Positions 44,519 to 51,938 of a DNA stretch of 64,000 nt are shown in pieces. Made by a program: the position numbers and the translations under genes. The number at the start of each line of letters is the position of its first letter. Position 1 is the first letter of the stretch. The stretch is from contig NZ_JANHDO010000003.1 of NCBI RefSeq assembly GCF_024494575.1, positions 62,001 through 126,000 on the forward strand. Reading direction: 5' to 3'. Under the pieces are notes generated by a model. That model was not told where the DNA came from, made no database searches, and was given only the letters and a program-made list of their open reading frames with translations. The DNA is from Halorubrum salinum (GTDB lineage Archaea; Halobacteriota; Halobacteria; Halobacteriales; Haloferacaceae).

Positions 44519-45844
44519 ATGTCTCAGACAGTCTCGGGTGCGACCGCGCCGTGGGGCGACCGCCTTCGCGAGTATCTCAGCGGCATGGGACCGTCGTGGA
44601 TCGCCGGTGCCATCGCCGCCGGGCCGGCGTCGATGGCGAGCCTGATCACCGCTGGCGCGCGGTTCGACTACGCCTTGCTCTGGGTCGTCGTCCTCTCGGC
44701 CGCCGCGGGCACGCTCGCACAGTACCTCGCGATGCGGCTGGGGCTGCTGACCGAGCGCGGCATCGTCGCGGTCGTCGAGCGCCACCTCGGCGAGTGGTGG
44801 GCGTGGATCCTCGTCGCCGACGTGGTCATCGCCGCCGGAGTCGCACAGCTCGTGATAATGAACACCGTGGCGACCGTCTCGGCGACCATCACGGGCGTCG
44901 ACGCGCGGATCTGTGGCGCGGTGTGGGCGCTCGTCCTCGTGGTGGGACTCGCGGGCAAGGGGTATCGGTTCGTCGAGTTCGTCGCGAAGGCGCTCGTCAC
45001 CGCGGTCGTCGTCGCGTTCGTCGCGTCGCTTTTCGTCGTCCCGATCGAGCCGTCACGGGCTGTCGCGGGGCTCGTCCCGACGCTGCCCGCCGGAAGCGGG
45101 GTCGTCGCCGCGGGCATCCTCGGCGGTGCGGTCCACATCACGCTCATCACCATGCACTCGTACACGATGCGGGCGCGCAGGTGGACCGGCGGCGAGTACG
45201 GCCTCGCGACGGTCGACGTGGTCGCCTCGATGCTCGTCGCCTTCGGCGTCTACAGCGTGGCGACGTTCCTCGTCACCGCGAGCGTCCTCACCGACCCGAG
45301 CCTCTCGACGGTGGGCGCGGCGCAGGCGCTCGGTCCGCTGGCGGGCCCGGCGGCCCAGTGGCTGTTCCTCCTCGGGCTCGGCGGCGCGGCCGTCTCGACG
45401 CTCGGCGGCAACACGCTCGTTCCGCCGTTCCTCGTCGCGGACAAGCTCGGCTGGGAGACCACGGTCGATGACCCGCGGTACCGCGGGCTGCTCGTGGCGG
45501 TCGCGCTGCTCTCCGCCCCGGGCGCGTTCATCGGCGGCGAGGTCCTCGGACAGCTCGTGCTCGTCCTCGCGCTCGGCACCGTCGGAACTCCCTTCGCGAT
45601 CGTCGTCGTGATGTACCTGCTGAACTCCGAGGCCGTGCCTCAGGGCACCTCGACGCTCGCGAACCTCGGCGGCGTCGCGCTGCTCGCGGTCTCGGGGGGG
45701 CTGGCCGTCAACTTCGTCGTCGAACAGGTGGGCGGCGGGGTCGACCTCCTCACCGGGCTCGTCGTCGCCTTCGCGGCGGCGCTCGGGCTCGCGACGGTCG
45801 GACTGCTCGCAAAGCTCCTCGGAGAGACGTACCGCGGGGCCTGA
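44519..45844 (+). CDS. Nramp-superfamily transporter lacking canonical metal-site residues
   Basis: A 441-residue membrane protein with about 11 hydrophobic segments and the Nramp layout. GPSWIAGAIAAGPASMASLITAGARFDYALLWVVV aligns with the first helix of MntH, but the metal-binding DPGN is replaced by GPAS. In helix 6 the MPH motif is replaced by HIT (LGGAVHITLITMHSYTM). The start is the ATG at 44519 with a TATA-like box upstream; the frame to 44327 overlaps dgcN. Loss of Asp, Asn and Met ligands argues against ordinary Mn/Fe transport. Substrate unknown. Confidence 0.82.
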   Translation: MSQTVSGATAPWGDRLREYLSGMGPSWIAGAIAAGPASMASLITAGARFDYALLWVVVLSAAAGTLAQYLAMRLGLLTERGIVAVVERHLGEWWAWILVADVVIAAGVAQLVIMNTVATVSATITGVDARICGAVWALVLVVGLAGKGYRFVEFVAKALVTAVVVAFVASLFVVPIEPSRAVAGLVPTLPAGSGVVAAGILGGAVHITLITMHSYTMRARRWTGGEYGLATVDVVASMLVAFGVYSVATFLVTASVLTDPSLSTVGAAQALGPLAGPAAQWLFLLGLGGAAVSTLGGNTLVPPFLVADKLGWETTVDDPRYRGLLVAVALLSAPGAFIGGEVLGQLVLVLALGTVGTPFAIVVVMYLLNSEAVPQGTSTLANLGGVALLAVSGGLAVNFVVEQVGGGVDLLTGLVVAFAAALGLATVGLLAKLLGETYRGA

Positions 45845-45894
45845 CGCAGGCGGCTGGTCGGCGACTCACCGCGAAAACCGGGAGCGAACCCGCC

Positions 45895-46212
45895 TCAGGC
45901 GTCGCCGCTAACGAACTGCTCTGCGCCCTCGTAGAACCAGTAGCCGTTCTCGCGCATCGCTCGTCCGAGTTCCTGGTGGAACTCCACGAAATCCGCGAAC
46001 TCCTCTTTCTCGACGCTGTCGAATATCTCCTCGACGGAAACGACGGTCTCGAAGTCGATCCGGACGGGATGGTCGCCGTACTGCTCGACGTACTCCGTCG
46101 CCGTCAGCGGGAAGTCCTCCTCCTCGTCGATCTTCTTCGCGAGGACGGCGTGGCCGTACTTCCGTCCTCCCTCGCTCCCCTGTTCTCCGTCGGGGTCGTG
46201 TGGCCAGTCCAT
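45895..46212 (-). CDS. Haloarchaeal conserved protein (DUF5785-like)
   Basis: A 105-residue acidic protein beginning MDWPHDPDGEQGSEGGRKYGHAVLAKKIDEEEDFPL, a start I recall as typical of DUF5785. The C-terminal part reads FHQELGRAMRENGYWFYEGAEQF. The same frame runs on to 46392, but that upstream 60 codons lie in the junction with the mobile element and include the integrase terminator, so they are not coding. No function known. It is the last clearly chromosomal gene on this side. Confidence 0.75.
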   Translation of the reverse strand: MDWPHDPDGEQGSEGGRKYGHAVLAKKIDEEEDFPLTATEYVEQYGDHPVRIDFETVVSVEEIFDSVEKEEFADFVEFHQELGRAMRENGYWFYEGAEQFVSGDA

Positions 46213-46320
46213 GCGGGCCGGTTCGTCGGTCCGAGGCATAGTCATTTCGGAACCCGTGACGCACCAGGAACCGGTGAGACTCGCGGTGTCACGGTCACTC
46301 CGCTCGCGGTTGCGGGGTCG

Positions 46321-46350
46321 ACAAAAATGGGTTGGGGCGGATTTGCCCCA
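46321..46350 (-). terminator. Hairpin and T-run after the integrase
   Basis: Reverse strand: TGGGGC pairs with GCCCCA around a 6-base loop (46333-46350) and is followed by TTTTTGT (46321-46327). It lies 35 bases beyond the integrase stop on the strand of the integrase operon, a good position for its terminator. The hairpin may also mark the junction of element and chromosome. Confidence 0.6.
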
Positions 46351-46384
46351 TCCGTCTCGCGATTCCTCTGTTCTTGTTGTGTCG

Positions 46385-47428
46385 TCACTCATTTTGATCT
46401 TCCTCGTTGAACTGCAGTTTTTTCAGATGCCGTTGCCGCCGCTGCCGGAACTCATCAACCGGCGACGCCTGATCGTAGTGCGCCTCGATCACGTCGACCG
46501 ACGCGTTCACCCTCTCCGAGACAACATCCGCCCGCATGCCCCGATTCAACTGCCACGTGATAGACCCGGAACGGATCTGGTGCGGGCTCCTCGATGACGG
46601 GCATTTGCTCGCCTGATTCACCGAGAAGAACTCACACGTCTCCCGATCCTTGTCGTGTGGACAGTCACCAAACCGACACGGAACCGTCGCGTAGTAGCTC
46701 GTTGTCCGCATTGCGTTTCGCGAGATGCGGCCATGTGGAGTCGTGAACAGCGGCCGATCTCCGTATTCGTCCGTCGAGTCGACCCGAGACTTCCGGATGT
46801 ACTTCCGGAGCGCATCGCACACGTCTTGTGAGATACCGACGACACGCTCTCCGTCGATCGTATTCTTCAGTGGCGTGTCCTTGTCCGGCTGATGCCGGAA
46901 ATGGACGTGGCCAGCCTCCAAATCCACGTCTGAAAGGTTGAGCCCCCGAAGAGCACCCATCCGGGCACCCGTGTACCACGCCAGTTCGAGGAAGGCGTGA
47001 CCTCGGTCGAAACTCGTCTCGCCATTCCGGAACGCCTCTATCAGCGAGCGAGCGTTATCTTCACCGAGGAACGTGTCGTCCGTCTGCTCGGACTTTTTCA
47101 CATCAGGGAGCTCAACCTTCTCCGGAAGATCTTCGTCAACAACGCCGATCGAAGCGAAGTACTGGAGGAACTGGCGGAACGTGAGCATCTCGTTTCGAAG
47201 CGTTATCGTCGCCAGATCCCGAGAGCGTCTCGCGGTCTCGTAACTCTCGATATCCCACGCCGTCAGCTCCCCCATCGACTCGATCCTGTTCTCCTCAGAC
47301 CAGTCCACGAAGTGCTTGAGCCGACCTCTGTAACCTATCACTGTCTGGTCTGCCTTGTCGATCCGCTGCCTGTCGATCCACCTGTCGACGGCCTCACGTG
47401 GAGTGAAATCCGGAGTCTCACGACTCAT
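46385..47428 (-). CDS. Tyrosine recombinase/integrase with zinc-like insert
   Basis: A 347-residue phage-type integrase. An N-terminal SAM-like DNA-binding domain (about 1-95) precedes the catalytic domain with Arg156 (TGARMGALRGL), His283 and Arg286 (SPHQIRSGS) and the nucleophile Tyr318 (IEAHYDQ). Between residues 251 and 276 is an insert with Cys251, 256, 265 and 276 that could bind zinc. I take the ATG at 47428, which overlaps the stop of a small zinc-ribbon gene; upstream frame to 47548 covers that gene. It is the last gene of the leftward operon and sits at the element edge. Confidence 0.92.
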   Translation of the reverse strand: MSRETPDFTPREAVDRWIDRQRIDKADQTVIGYRGRLKHFVDWSEENRIESMGELTAWDIESYETARRSRDLATITLRNEMLTFRQFLQYFASIGVVDEDLPEKVELPDVKKSEQTDDTFLGEDNARSLIEAFRNGETSFDRGHAFLELAWYTGARMGALRGLNLSDVDLEAGHVHFRHQPDKDTPLKNTIDGERVVGISQDVCDALRKYIRKSRVDSTDEYGDRPLFTTPHGRISRNAMRTTSYYATVPCRFGDCPHDKDRETCEFFSVNQASKCPSSRSPHQIRSGSITWQLNRGMRADVVSERVNASVDVIEAHYDQASPVDEFRQRRQRHLKKLQFNEEDQNE

Positions 47429-47541
47429 GCGAACCTCACGCTCTGGCCACAGTACCACCCGCAATCCGGGCACAGACAGCCGTTCACGAATCGGTTTACG
47501 AGCCGATCGCACTGGTCGCACCGCCACAGCTTCGCGCTCAC
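47425..47541 (-). CDS. Tiny zinc-ribbon protein
   Basis: A 38-residue frame from GTG 47541: SAKLWRCDQCDRLVNRF, then CLCPDCGWYCGQS. Two CxxC pairs (CDQC and CPDC) plus extra Cys make a plausible zinc ribbon. Start overlaps the preceding stop (GTGA) and its stop overlaps the integrase ATG (ATGA). Proteins like this are common in archaeal viruses. Too short for family assignment. Confidence 0.6.
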   Translation of the reverse strand: MSAKLWRCDQCDRLVNRFVNGCLCPDCGWYCGQSVRFA

Positions 47542-47702
47542 GGCTCAACCACCCGACCAGATCTGAACTCGCTTGGCGAGATTCCGGCCTGTCGACGGCC
47601 GTGGTCGACGATCGCGTCGTCCGTCGCGACCACCGGAGCCTCGACCTCCTCGACGATCCGACCGCGAGCCGTCCGCAGTTCGACGGTGGCCCGCCGGCTC
47701 AT
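47538..47702 (-). CDS. Small element protein, 54 residues
   Basis: Starts at ATG 47702 (MSRRATVELRTARGRIVEE) and reads ATDDAIVDHGRRQAGISPSEF further on. Basic N-terminus, no hydrophobic segment. Both ends overlap neighbours by 4 bases, which supports translation. No family recognised. Confidence 0.55.
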   Translation of the reverse strand: MSRRATVELRTARGRIVEEVEAPVVATDDAIVDHGRRQAGISPSEFRSGRVVEP

Positions 47703-47797
47703 CGCCAGCCCTCCACTGCCTGCGTCACCGTCACGTCGTCGAGGCGGCCCTCCCGAACGTCGCGGGCGTCGAACCCGTCGCGATCGTCTCGGCTCAC
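47699..47797 (-). CDS. Very small element protein, 32 residues
   Basis: GTG at 47797 (SRDDRDGFDARDVREGRLDD) to TGA at 47699, filling exactly the space between two coupled genes: GTGTGA overlap upstream and ATGA overlap downstream. The tight fit argues that it is translated. No motif seen. Confidence 0.45.
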   Translation of the reverse strand: MSRDDRDGFDARDVREGRLDDVTVTQAVEGWR

Positions 47798-48051
47798 ACT
47801 GCCACCTCGAAGTACTCCTGTTCGAGTTCGAGCAGCGCATCGGTTACCCATGAGGCGTCGCCGGGCAGCTCCCGAGCGATCGCGTAGCGGTCGTGGGACG
47901 CGTACGTCTCACCGCCTGCCATGACGACATACAGCGTCGTCTCCGAATGGTATCCCGCGCGCTTCAGGCACTTCTCCACGTCCGGGTGCAGCCGTTCGAC
48001 GCCCGCTGTGTAGGCCGTCGCCTTGCCGTCTTGGATGCGACCGAACTTCAT
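47794..48051 (-). CDS. Element protein, 85 residues, unknown
   Basis: Begins MKFGRIQDGKATAYTAGVERLHPDVEKCLKRAGY at ATG 48051, overlapping the winged-helix stop by 4 bases, with a GGAGGT ribosome-binding site just upstream. The end is ELEQEYFEVAV. No hydrophobic segment. No family recognised. Confidence 0.65.
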   Translation of the reverse strand: MKFGRIQDGKATAYTAGVERLHPDVEKCLKRAGYHSETTLYVVMAGGETYASHDRYAIARELPGDASWVTDALLELEQEYFEVAV

Positions 48052-48377
48052 GCGCCACCTCCGTCGATCCACTGATCGTGGCGCTTCAGCGCGCGCTGAC
48101 CCCGAGTAGTCAGCGCGTAGTCGTTCGTCCGCTCGTCGCGCTTCGACTTCTCGACGAGTTCGCGATCTACCAGCGTGTCGAGATTCGGGTACAGCCTTCC
48201 GTGGTGGACCTTCGTCCCGTAGTACGCTTCGAGCTTCCCCTTGATCGAGAGTCCCTTCTGGTGGTTCTCCCGAGCCAGGAGCCGCAGAATGTCCCGCTGG
48301 AACGCGGTCAGATCCGCGACCGAGCCCGGTCCGCTCAGCTCGACGTCGTCGCCGTCACCCCGTGTCGCGCTACTCAT
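48048..48377 (-). CDS. PadR-like winged-helix regulator
   Basis: A 109-residue DNA-binding protein. After an acidic 20-residue tail, LTAFQRDILRLLARENHQKGLSIKGKLEAYYG and VHHGRLYPNLDTLVDRELVEKSKRDERTNDYALTTRGQRAL form a PadR-type winged helix (YPNLDTLVDRGLV-like recognition and wing). It may control the integrase operon that contains it or the divergent operon. It overlaps the preceding gene by 8 bases. Confidence 0.82.
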   Translation of the reverse strand: MSSATRGDGDDVELSGPGSVADLTAFQRDILRLLARENHQKGLSIKGKLEAYYGTKVHHGRLYPNLDTLVDRELVEKSKRDERTNDYALTTRGQRALKRHDQWIDGGGA

Positions 48378-48567
48378 CGCGCACCCCCAGCACGTTGACG
48401 CGGAACGACTCGAACGCGTCAGAACACTCCTTGCACAGCGCCGCCTCTGCGGCAGCGTCGTAGCCGTCGGCGTCCGCTGGGCAAAACGCGCAGCCGCCGT
48501 TGTTATGTCCGCTCGGTTCCTCGACCGTCGCGCGGGCTGTCACGCCCGCAGTTGCCTTCGATGGCAT
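48370..48567 (-). CDS. Small zinc-finger protein heading the integrase operon
   Basis: A 65-residue protein from ATG 48567. The motif CAFCPADADGYDAAAEAALCKEC (CxxC, 15 residues, CxxC) is a likely zinc site; the flanks are hydrophilic. First gene of the leftward chain that ends with the integrase. The start codon touches the inverted repeat 48568-48592. Confidence 0.7.
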   Translation of the reverse strand: MPSKATAGVTARATVEEPSGHNNGGCAFCPADADGYDAAAEAALCKECSDAFESFRVNVLGVRDE

Positions 48568-48592
48568 GGTTCTGTGGTATCGGCACAGAACC
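48568..48592. promoter_or_regulatory. Perfect 9-base inverted repeat abutting the integrase operon start
   Basis: GGTTCTGTG (48568-48576) and CACAGAACC (48584-48592) are separated by 7 bases, immediately upstream of the ATG at 48567. The dyad is suited to a dimeric repressor, which would block the leftward operon. The half-site ACAGAACC recurs at 63005-63012 by the other control region. Confidence 0.55.
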
Positions 48593-48692
48593 CGACCCGG
48601 CCGGGTGCTCCAACACCGCGGCCGGGATTCCTACTAGATCTCGCGAGCCGTCGGTTTCTCACTCGGGCTCCGTGATTTCGTCAACGAAAGCT

Positions 48693-48779
48693 GATGTTAT
48701 AAATCTAATGGAAAGTTGCCAGCAACTCGGTAATTTGTCTATAACAAATCCGATGAAACAAAGATGCATCTATAACATC
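48693..48779. promoter_or_regulatory. Divergent AT-rich control region with inverted repeats
   Basis: GATGTTATA (48693-48701) and TATAACATC (48771-48779) form a 9-base inverted pair about 69 bases apart, each containing a TATA-like element on the outward strand. Smaller dyads lie between (AGTTGCCAGCAACT; ATTTG..CAAAT). The pair sits between the leftward integrase operon and the rightward regulator genes, so it looks like the lysogeny-type switch of the element. The 48568-48787 stretch has no other gene. Confidence 0.5.
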
Positions 48780-48787
48780 TCGTGAAT

Positions 48788-49078
48788 ATGAGGAAAAGTG
48801 CCGACTGGATGACCATCTGGGATGACCGGATCCTTGAGATTATCCGGGAGGAGGGTTCCGGAAGCCCGACTGCACTTTCGGAGCACGACTACGTGCATAT
48901 CTCAGCCTCTCAAGTCTCAAAGCGACTGAAAAAGCTCTCCGAGCACGGCCTCCTCCAACCTCTCGGAAACGGTGTTTACGTCACAACTCCCGAAGGTGAG
49001 AGTTATCTCGACGGCGAACTTGACCCAGAGACAATCACCGACGGGCCCGAAAACGGCGACGAGAGCGCTCACACCTGA
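48788..49078 (+). CDS. Winged-helix repressor-like protein (phiH1 type), copy 1
   Basis: A 96-residue protein beginning MRKSADWMTIWDDRILEIIREEG and followed by ASQVSKRLKKLSEHGLLQPLGNGVYVTTPEG, a MarR/ArsR-like winged helix as in haloviral phiH1-type repressors. I choose ATG 48788 over GTG 48782 because it aligns with the next gene's start. The next gene is its diverged tandem copy. Confidence 0.78.
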   Translation: MRKSADWMTIWDDRILEIIREEGSGSPTALSEHDYVHISASQVSKRLKKLSEHGLLQPLGNGVYVTTPEGESYLDGELDPETITDGPENGDESAHT

Positions 49079-49079
49079 T

Positions 49080-49397
49080 ATGAAAAAGTCCTCCAACTGG
49101 ATGGTCAACGAAGACGATCGCATCCTTGAGTACCTCGACCGAGAGGGTGCGTCCTCGTGGTGGCAGATCGCTCACGACTGCGAGCTGCTCGGCGGGCTCG
49201 TCAGAACTCGACTCCGCGTGCTCGCTAAGGCCGGCTGGGTCGCGCACCACGATCGCGGTGACCTCGACGACTACTGGTCGATCACGACGTGGGGCCTCGC
49301 GTACCTCGCCGGGCACCTCGACGCCGATCTCGTCCGCCCGCTTCCCGCTCTTCGGCCGCCGCACGCGACGCGCCCTGAACGGTGGGCGGGTTTCTGA
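49080..49397 (+). CDS. Winged-helix repressor-like protein, copy 2
   Basis: A 105-residue protein that starts MKKSSNWMVNEDDRILEYLDREG, matching the first copy's N-terminus residue by residue, followed by a winged helix (GGLVRTRLRVLAKAGWVAHHDRGDLDDYWSITTWG). The last 25 residues differ (Pro/Arg-rich). ATG at 49080 lies 1 base after the first stop. The last base of its stop is the first base of the next gene. Confidence 0.78.
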   Translation: MKKSSNWMVNEDDRILEYLDREGASSWWQIAHDCELLGGLVRTRLRVLAKAGWVAHHDRGDLDDYWSITTWGLAYLAGHLDADLVRPLPALRPPHATRPERWAGF

Positions 49398-49729
49398 TGA
49401 CACTTCGGAAAACCGCCGGCAAGTGGATCGAAGAAGGTGGGACGCTTTTGCTCCTTGCTGGATTAGTGTTGAAACTCGTGTTTGAGATTGCCCTCACTGC
49501 AATTATCGCGTACCCGCTTTCATTTATACTCGGATTTATTGTTCCACTTGAGAGCCTTCTAGAAGCTGCTGCAGGTGTTCCCCCAGATGCACCGGCGTTT
49601 ACCGTCGCAGGCGCTATCGCTGGAATATTCGTTTTCTGTCGGTGGAACCAGACCGAAGCGACAGGCCCGAATGCCCTCACAGAACGGTTCGGTCAGTGGG
49701 TTAACGAAATGAATGACGAGAGGAGTTGA
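49397..49729 (+). CDS. Small membrane protein following the repressors
   Basis: A 110-residue protein with two or three hydrophobic segments (about 20-50 with LLLLAGLVLKLVFEIALTAII and 75-90). ATG 49397 overlaps the repressor stop (TGATG), so it is in the same operon. Low GC. Its 3' end overlaps the convergent 49701 gene by 29 bases. Function unknown; superinfection exclusion or a holin-like role are only guesses. Confidence 0.6.
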   Translation: MTLRKTAGKWIEEGGTLLLLAGLVLKLVFEIALTAIIAYPLSFILGFIVPLESLLEAAAGVPPDAPAFTVAGAIAGIFVFCRWNQTEATGPNALTERFGQWVNEMNDERS

Positions 49730-50294
49730 ACAGACGTAGCACAGGCTTCCCGATTCCGGCGAATACGTCTTTTTCGACATCTATCACGATTTCGATTATG
49801 CGCAGTGCCACGTAGGCGAGCCCGAATCCAAGAACGAAAATCGAGTAGCCAGTCTTTCTCGCGAGAGCCATGTCCGCGAGGCTCACCACAAGTGGCAAAA
49901 CCACTACGATAGAGGCAGGCATCACGGATGTGAGCCCCGCCGAGATTATCGCTACCCCGATAACGTGTGATGAGATCATGGCTGCGACCGTGATTAACAA
50001 CGCGAAGAGGGCCACTAGTGCATCTGTCGGTTGCTCAGCTTCAATACTGCCATCCGTGGCTTCCCCTATATCTGCTCCACGGGCGATTTTTGTTCCTGAG
50101 AGCGCTCCGACCCACAGAGTCGTGATTACTCCCGCGGTGAATGCCACCTCGGAATAAAGCCAGAGTAGTAGAAGTGCCGGCGACGCCATCATCCCGACCG
50201 TGAGCACACCAAAGGGTAGCAGGACCGCTATCTCAACGATCCTTCTTACCGCCCATGTTGGCGTCCCGTCAACTTGGTACTGAGCGTTGCTCAT
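49701..50294 (-). CDS. Multi-pass membrane protein, unknown
   Basis: A 197-residue protein with four or five hydrophobic segments (for example IAVLLPFGVLTVGMMASPALLLLWLY and ALVALFALLITVAAMISSHVIGVAIISAGL). Low GC, codon use unlike the chromosome. Own promoter likely in 50295-50400. No family recognised. Confidence 0.62.
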   Translation of the reverse strand: MSNAQYQVDGTPTWAVRRIVEIAVLLPFGVLTVGMMASPALLLLWLYSEVAFTAGVITTLWVGALSGTKIARGADIGEATDGSIEAEQPTDALVALFALLITVAAMISSHVIGVAIISAGLTSVMPASIVVVLPLVVSLADMALARKTGYSIFVLGFGLAYVALRIIEIVIDVEKDVFAGIGKPVLRLFNSSRHSFR

Positions 50295-50438
50295 CTCGGG
50301 TAGCCGTCTGTCTACTTGTCTATCGATTCGCGTCTGTGTTAGTCTAATCGGTTATTTGATCATAGAGTCGGTCTGGATGTTATTCGAATTTAGAGCCAAG
50401 CGACGGGCCCCGACTGGTGGTTCGGATTCGGGTAGCTC

Positions 50439-50705
50439 TTAGATGATTCCCGTGCTCGACGCCCAATAGAGCGCAGCGAGGACGAGAATCAGCAAAATAA
50501 CTGCGCCTCCAGCTCCGCCGCCTGTGTCTTCTTCTGTGACCTCGACGTGATCTTCGTACTCACGGCGGGTTTTACCCACGTACGAGACCGACGAGTCCGT
50601 TTCCTCTGCTACCTCCTCGTGCGTCATGTCGGGATTCTCGACGGCCGTTTCGATAATGTCCTGCTCTTTGTCTGTGAGATCCTCCCAACTCGTCTTCTTA
50701 GGCAT
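50439..50705 (-). CDS. Membrane-anchored helix-turn-helix protein
   Basis: An 88-residue protein: PKKTSWEDLTDKEQDIIETAVENPDMTHEEVAEETDSS is a sigma-region-4-like helix-turn-helix, then an acidic/Gly linker, then a single C-terminal hydrophobic segment (VILLILVLAALYWAS). The DNA- or RNA-binding head would face the cytoplasm. ATG 50705 chosen; upstream frame to 50777 lacks a sensible start. Low-GC element region. Confidence 0.65.
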   Translation of the reverse strand: MPKKTSWEDLTDKEQDIIETAVENPDMTHEEVAEETDSSVSYVGKTRREYEDHVEVTEEDTGGGAGGAVILLILVLAALYWASSTGII

Positions 50706-50849
50706 TCGAGACACCCAGACGGTGGTTTTTCTTGTATGAAGCGTGTAGCCCTCGCTGCGCGGGGATAACCCCGCCATCCTGTTTACTCATACCACAAATT
50801 CAATCTGACAGGTACTACTTTAGAATTTCGTCCCGGATATCAGTCTGCG

Positions 50850-51473
50850 TTACTCCGCGTAGTAGACGTACTGGTCCTGCTCGGGCGGTGATTCGAGCGC
50901 GTCGGTCACGTTGATCGCCCACTCGATCGGCTCGGAACCCACATCGAATAGGAGATTAACCTGTGCAGATGTATCTGCCTCAGTCTCAGAAGTCACGTAC
51001 CACGATCCGGGATCGATTGAGAATCCGATATAGCTCTCTCTTGTGTCTTCGAAACCGAACTCATCGCTCGGGAGCTGTGTTATCCTCGTGTGCTCTTCTC
51101 CGTCGTGATAGAGACTGAATCGGTCTCGTCCGGGAACCGACATCACGTCACCGCCAGCGTTGTACACCGTGAGTGAGACCTCTAGAAACCACCCGTTCTC
51201 TGCGTCGACGAACGCGACATCGTCCTCAGATTCATCGTAGACTCGAATTTGCTCTTTCCGCGTCCACGTCAGGATACCGAACTCTGCAAGCGAATCAGAG
51301 AGGTACGCCTCATGGAGTTGCTCGTCGCTCAGACCGTCGATCGAGACTCCGCCCTCGGTCTGCTCCGTCGTGTTAGGCCCGCCGCTCTGTTCGACAGTCG
51401 AACTATCCGCGCATCCTGCTACTGACGCCGCACCACCGACGCCGAGCGCTTGGAGGAGACTTCTACGTTGCAC
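50850..51473 (-). CDS. Tat-type lipoprotein, unknown
   Basis: A 207-residue exported protein. The N-terminus MQRRSLLQALGVGGAASVAGCADS combines a twin-arginine start with a lipobox ending in Cys21, so it is likely exported by Tat and lipid-anchored. The mature part is beta-rich (NGWFLEVSLTVYNAGGDVMSV). A TATA-like box at 51497-51506 supports an independent transcript. No family recognised. Confidence 0.68.
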   Translation of the reverse strand: MQRRSLLQALGVGGAASVAGCADSSTVEQSGGPNTTEQTEGGVSIDGLSDEQLHEAYLSDSLAEFGILTWTRKEQIRVYDESEDDVAFVDAENGWFLEVSLTVYNAGGDVMSVPGRDRFSLYHDGEEHTRITQLPSDEFGFEDTRESYIGFSIDPGSWYVTSETEADTSAQVNLLFDVGSEPIEWAINVTDALESPPEQDQYVYYAE

Positions 51474-51496
51474 GTTGAGAACTGTTGAGCCGTTGA

Positions 51497-51506
51497 GTAA
51501 AATAAC
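51497..51506 (-). promoter_or_regulatory. TATA-like box of the lipoprotein gene
   Basis: Reverse-strand GTTATTTTAC, 24-33 bases before the ATG at 51473, fits a leaderless start. Confidence 0.45.
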
Positions 51507-51602
51507 CGGGGTTTGTGGAATACGTCCGTAACCCCTCGTCGCTCGCCGAACGCTCTCAGCGCGCCAGCACGCGCCGAGAAATGGCCGATATTCTGAGAGC
51601 GC

Positions 51603-51938
51603 CTACGCGCCAGCCAGCGAGTCGAGCCGCCCCAGCGTCTGCTCGACGAGCCACTCGCCAGCGAACGACCACAGCGCTCGCCCCGCGCCGAGCGCGTCAC
51701 CGACGATCTCCGAGACCGGCGGATCCCAGTAGCCGAGCGCCACGATCAGCAGCAGCGACACCACCACCCCCGTCACGACCGTCGCCGCCGACCCAGCTGC
51801 CGCAGCGCCGCCAGCCGCGACCGACTTGTACCGCCGGACCCGCAGCAGCACGACACCCGCGAGGATCGCGACGACGACGCTCTCTCGGAAGTAGTCCGAG
51901 AGAATCCCGGCCACGAGGAGCGGCACCTCAGTTGCCAT
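51603..51938 (-). CDS. Small membrane protein ending the structural operon
   Basis: A 111-residue protein with two or three hydrophobic segments (VVVAILAGVVLLRV, then AAGSAATVVTGVVVSLLLIVALGYW) and an amphipathic C-terminus. It overlaps the 997-residue gene by 11 bases and closes the long operon. Unknown function; it would belong to the particle membrane if the operon encodes one. Confidence 0.62.
   Translation of the reverse strand: MATEVPLLVAGILSDYFRESVVVAILAGVVLLRVRRYKSVAAGGAAAAGSAATVVTGVVVSLLLIVALGYWDPPVSEIVGDALGAGRALWSFAGEWLVEQTLGRLDSLAGA

Noticed and set aside
45895-46392. A 165-residue version of the DUF5785-like protein starting at 46392
   Set aside because: The upstream 60 codons contain the integrase terminator hairpin and junction sequence and do not resemble protein; the internal ATG at 46212 gives the conserved start.
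50759-50774. GCGGGG/CCCCGC hairpin as terminator of the lipoprotein gene
   Set aside because: No T-run follows on the minus strand and the hairpin is 75 bases beyond the stop; it may be an operator or chance in GC-rich DNA.
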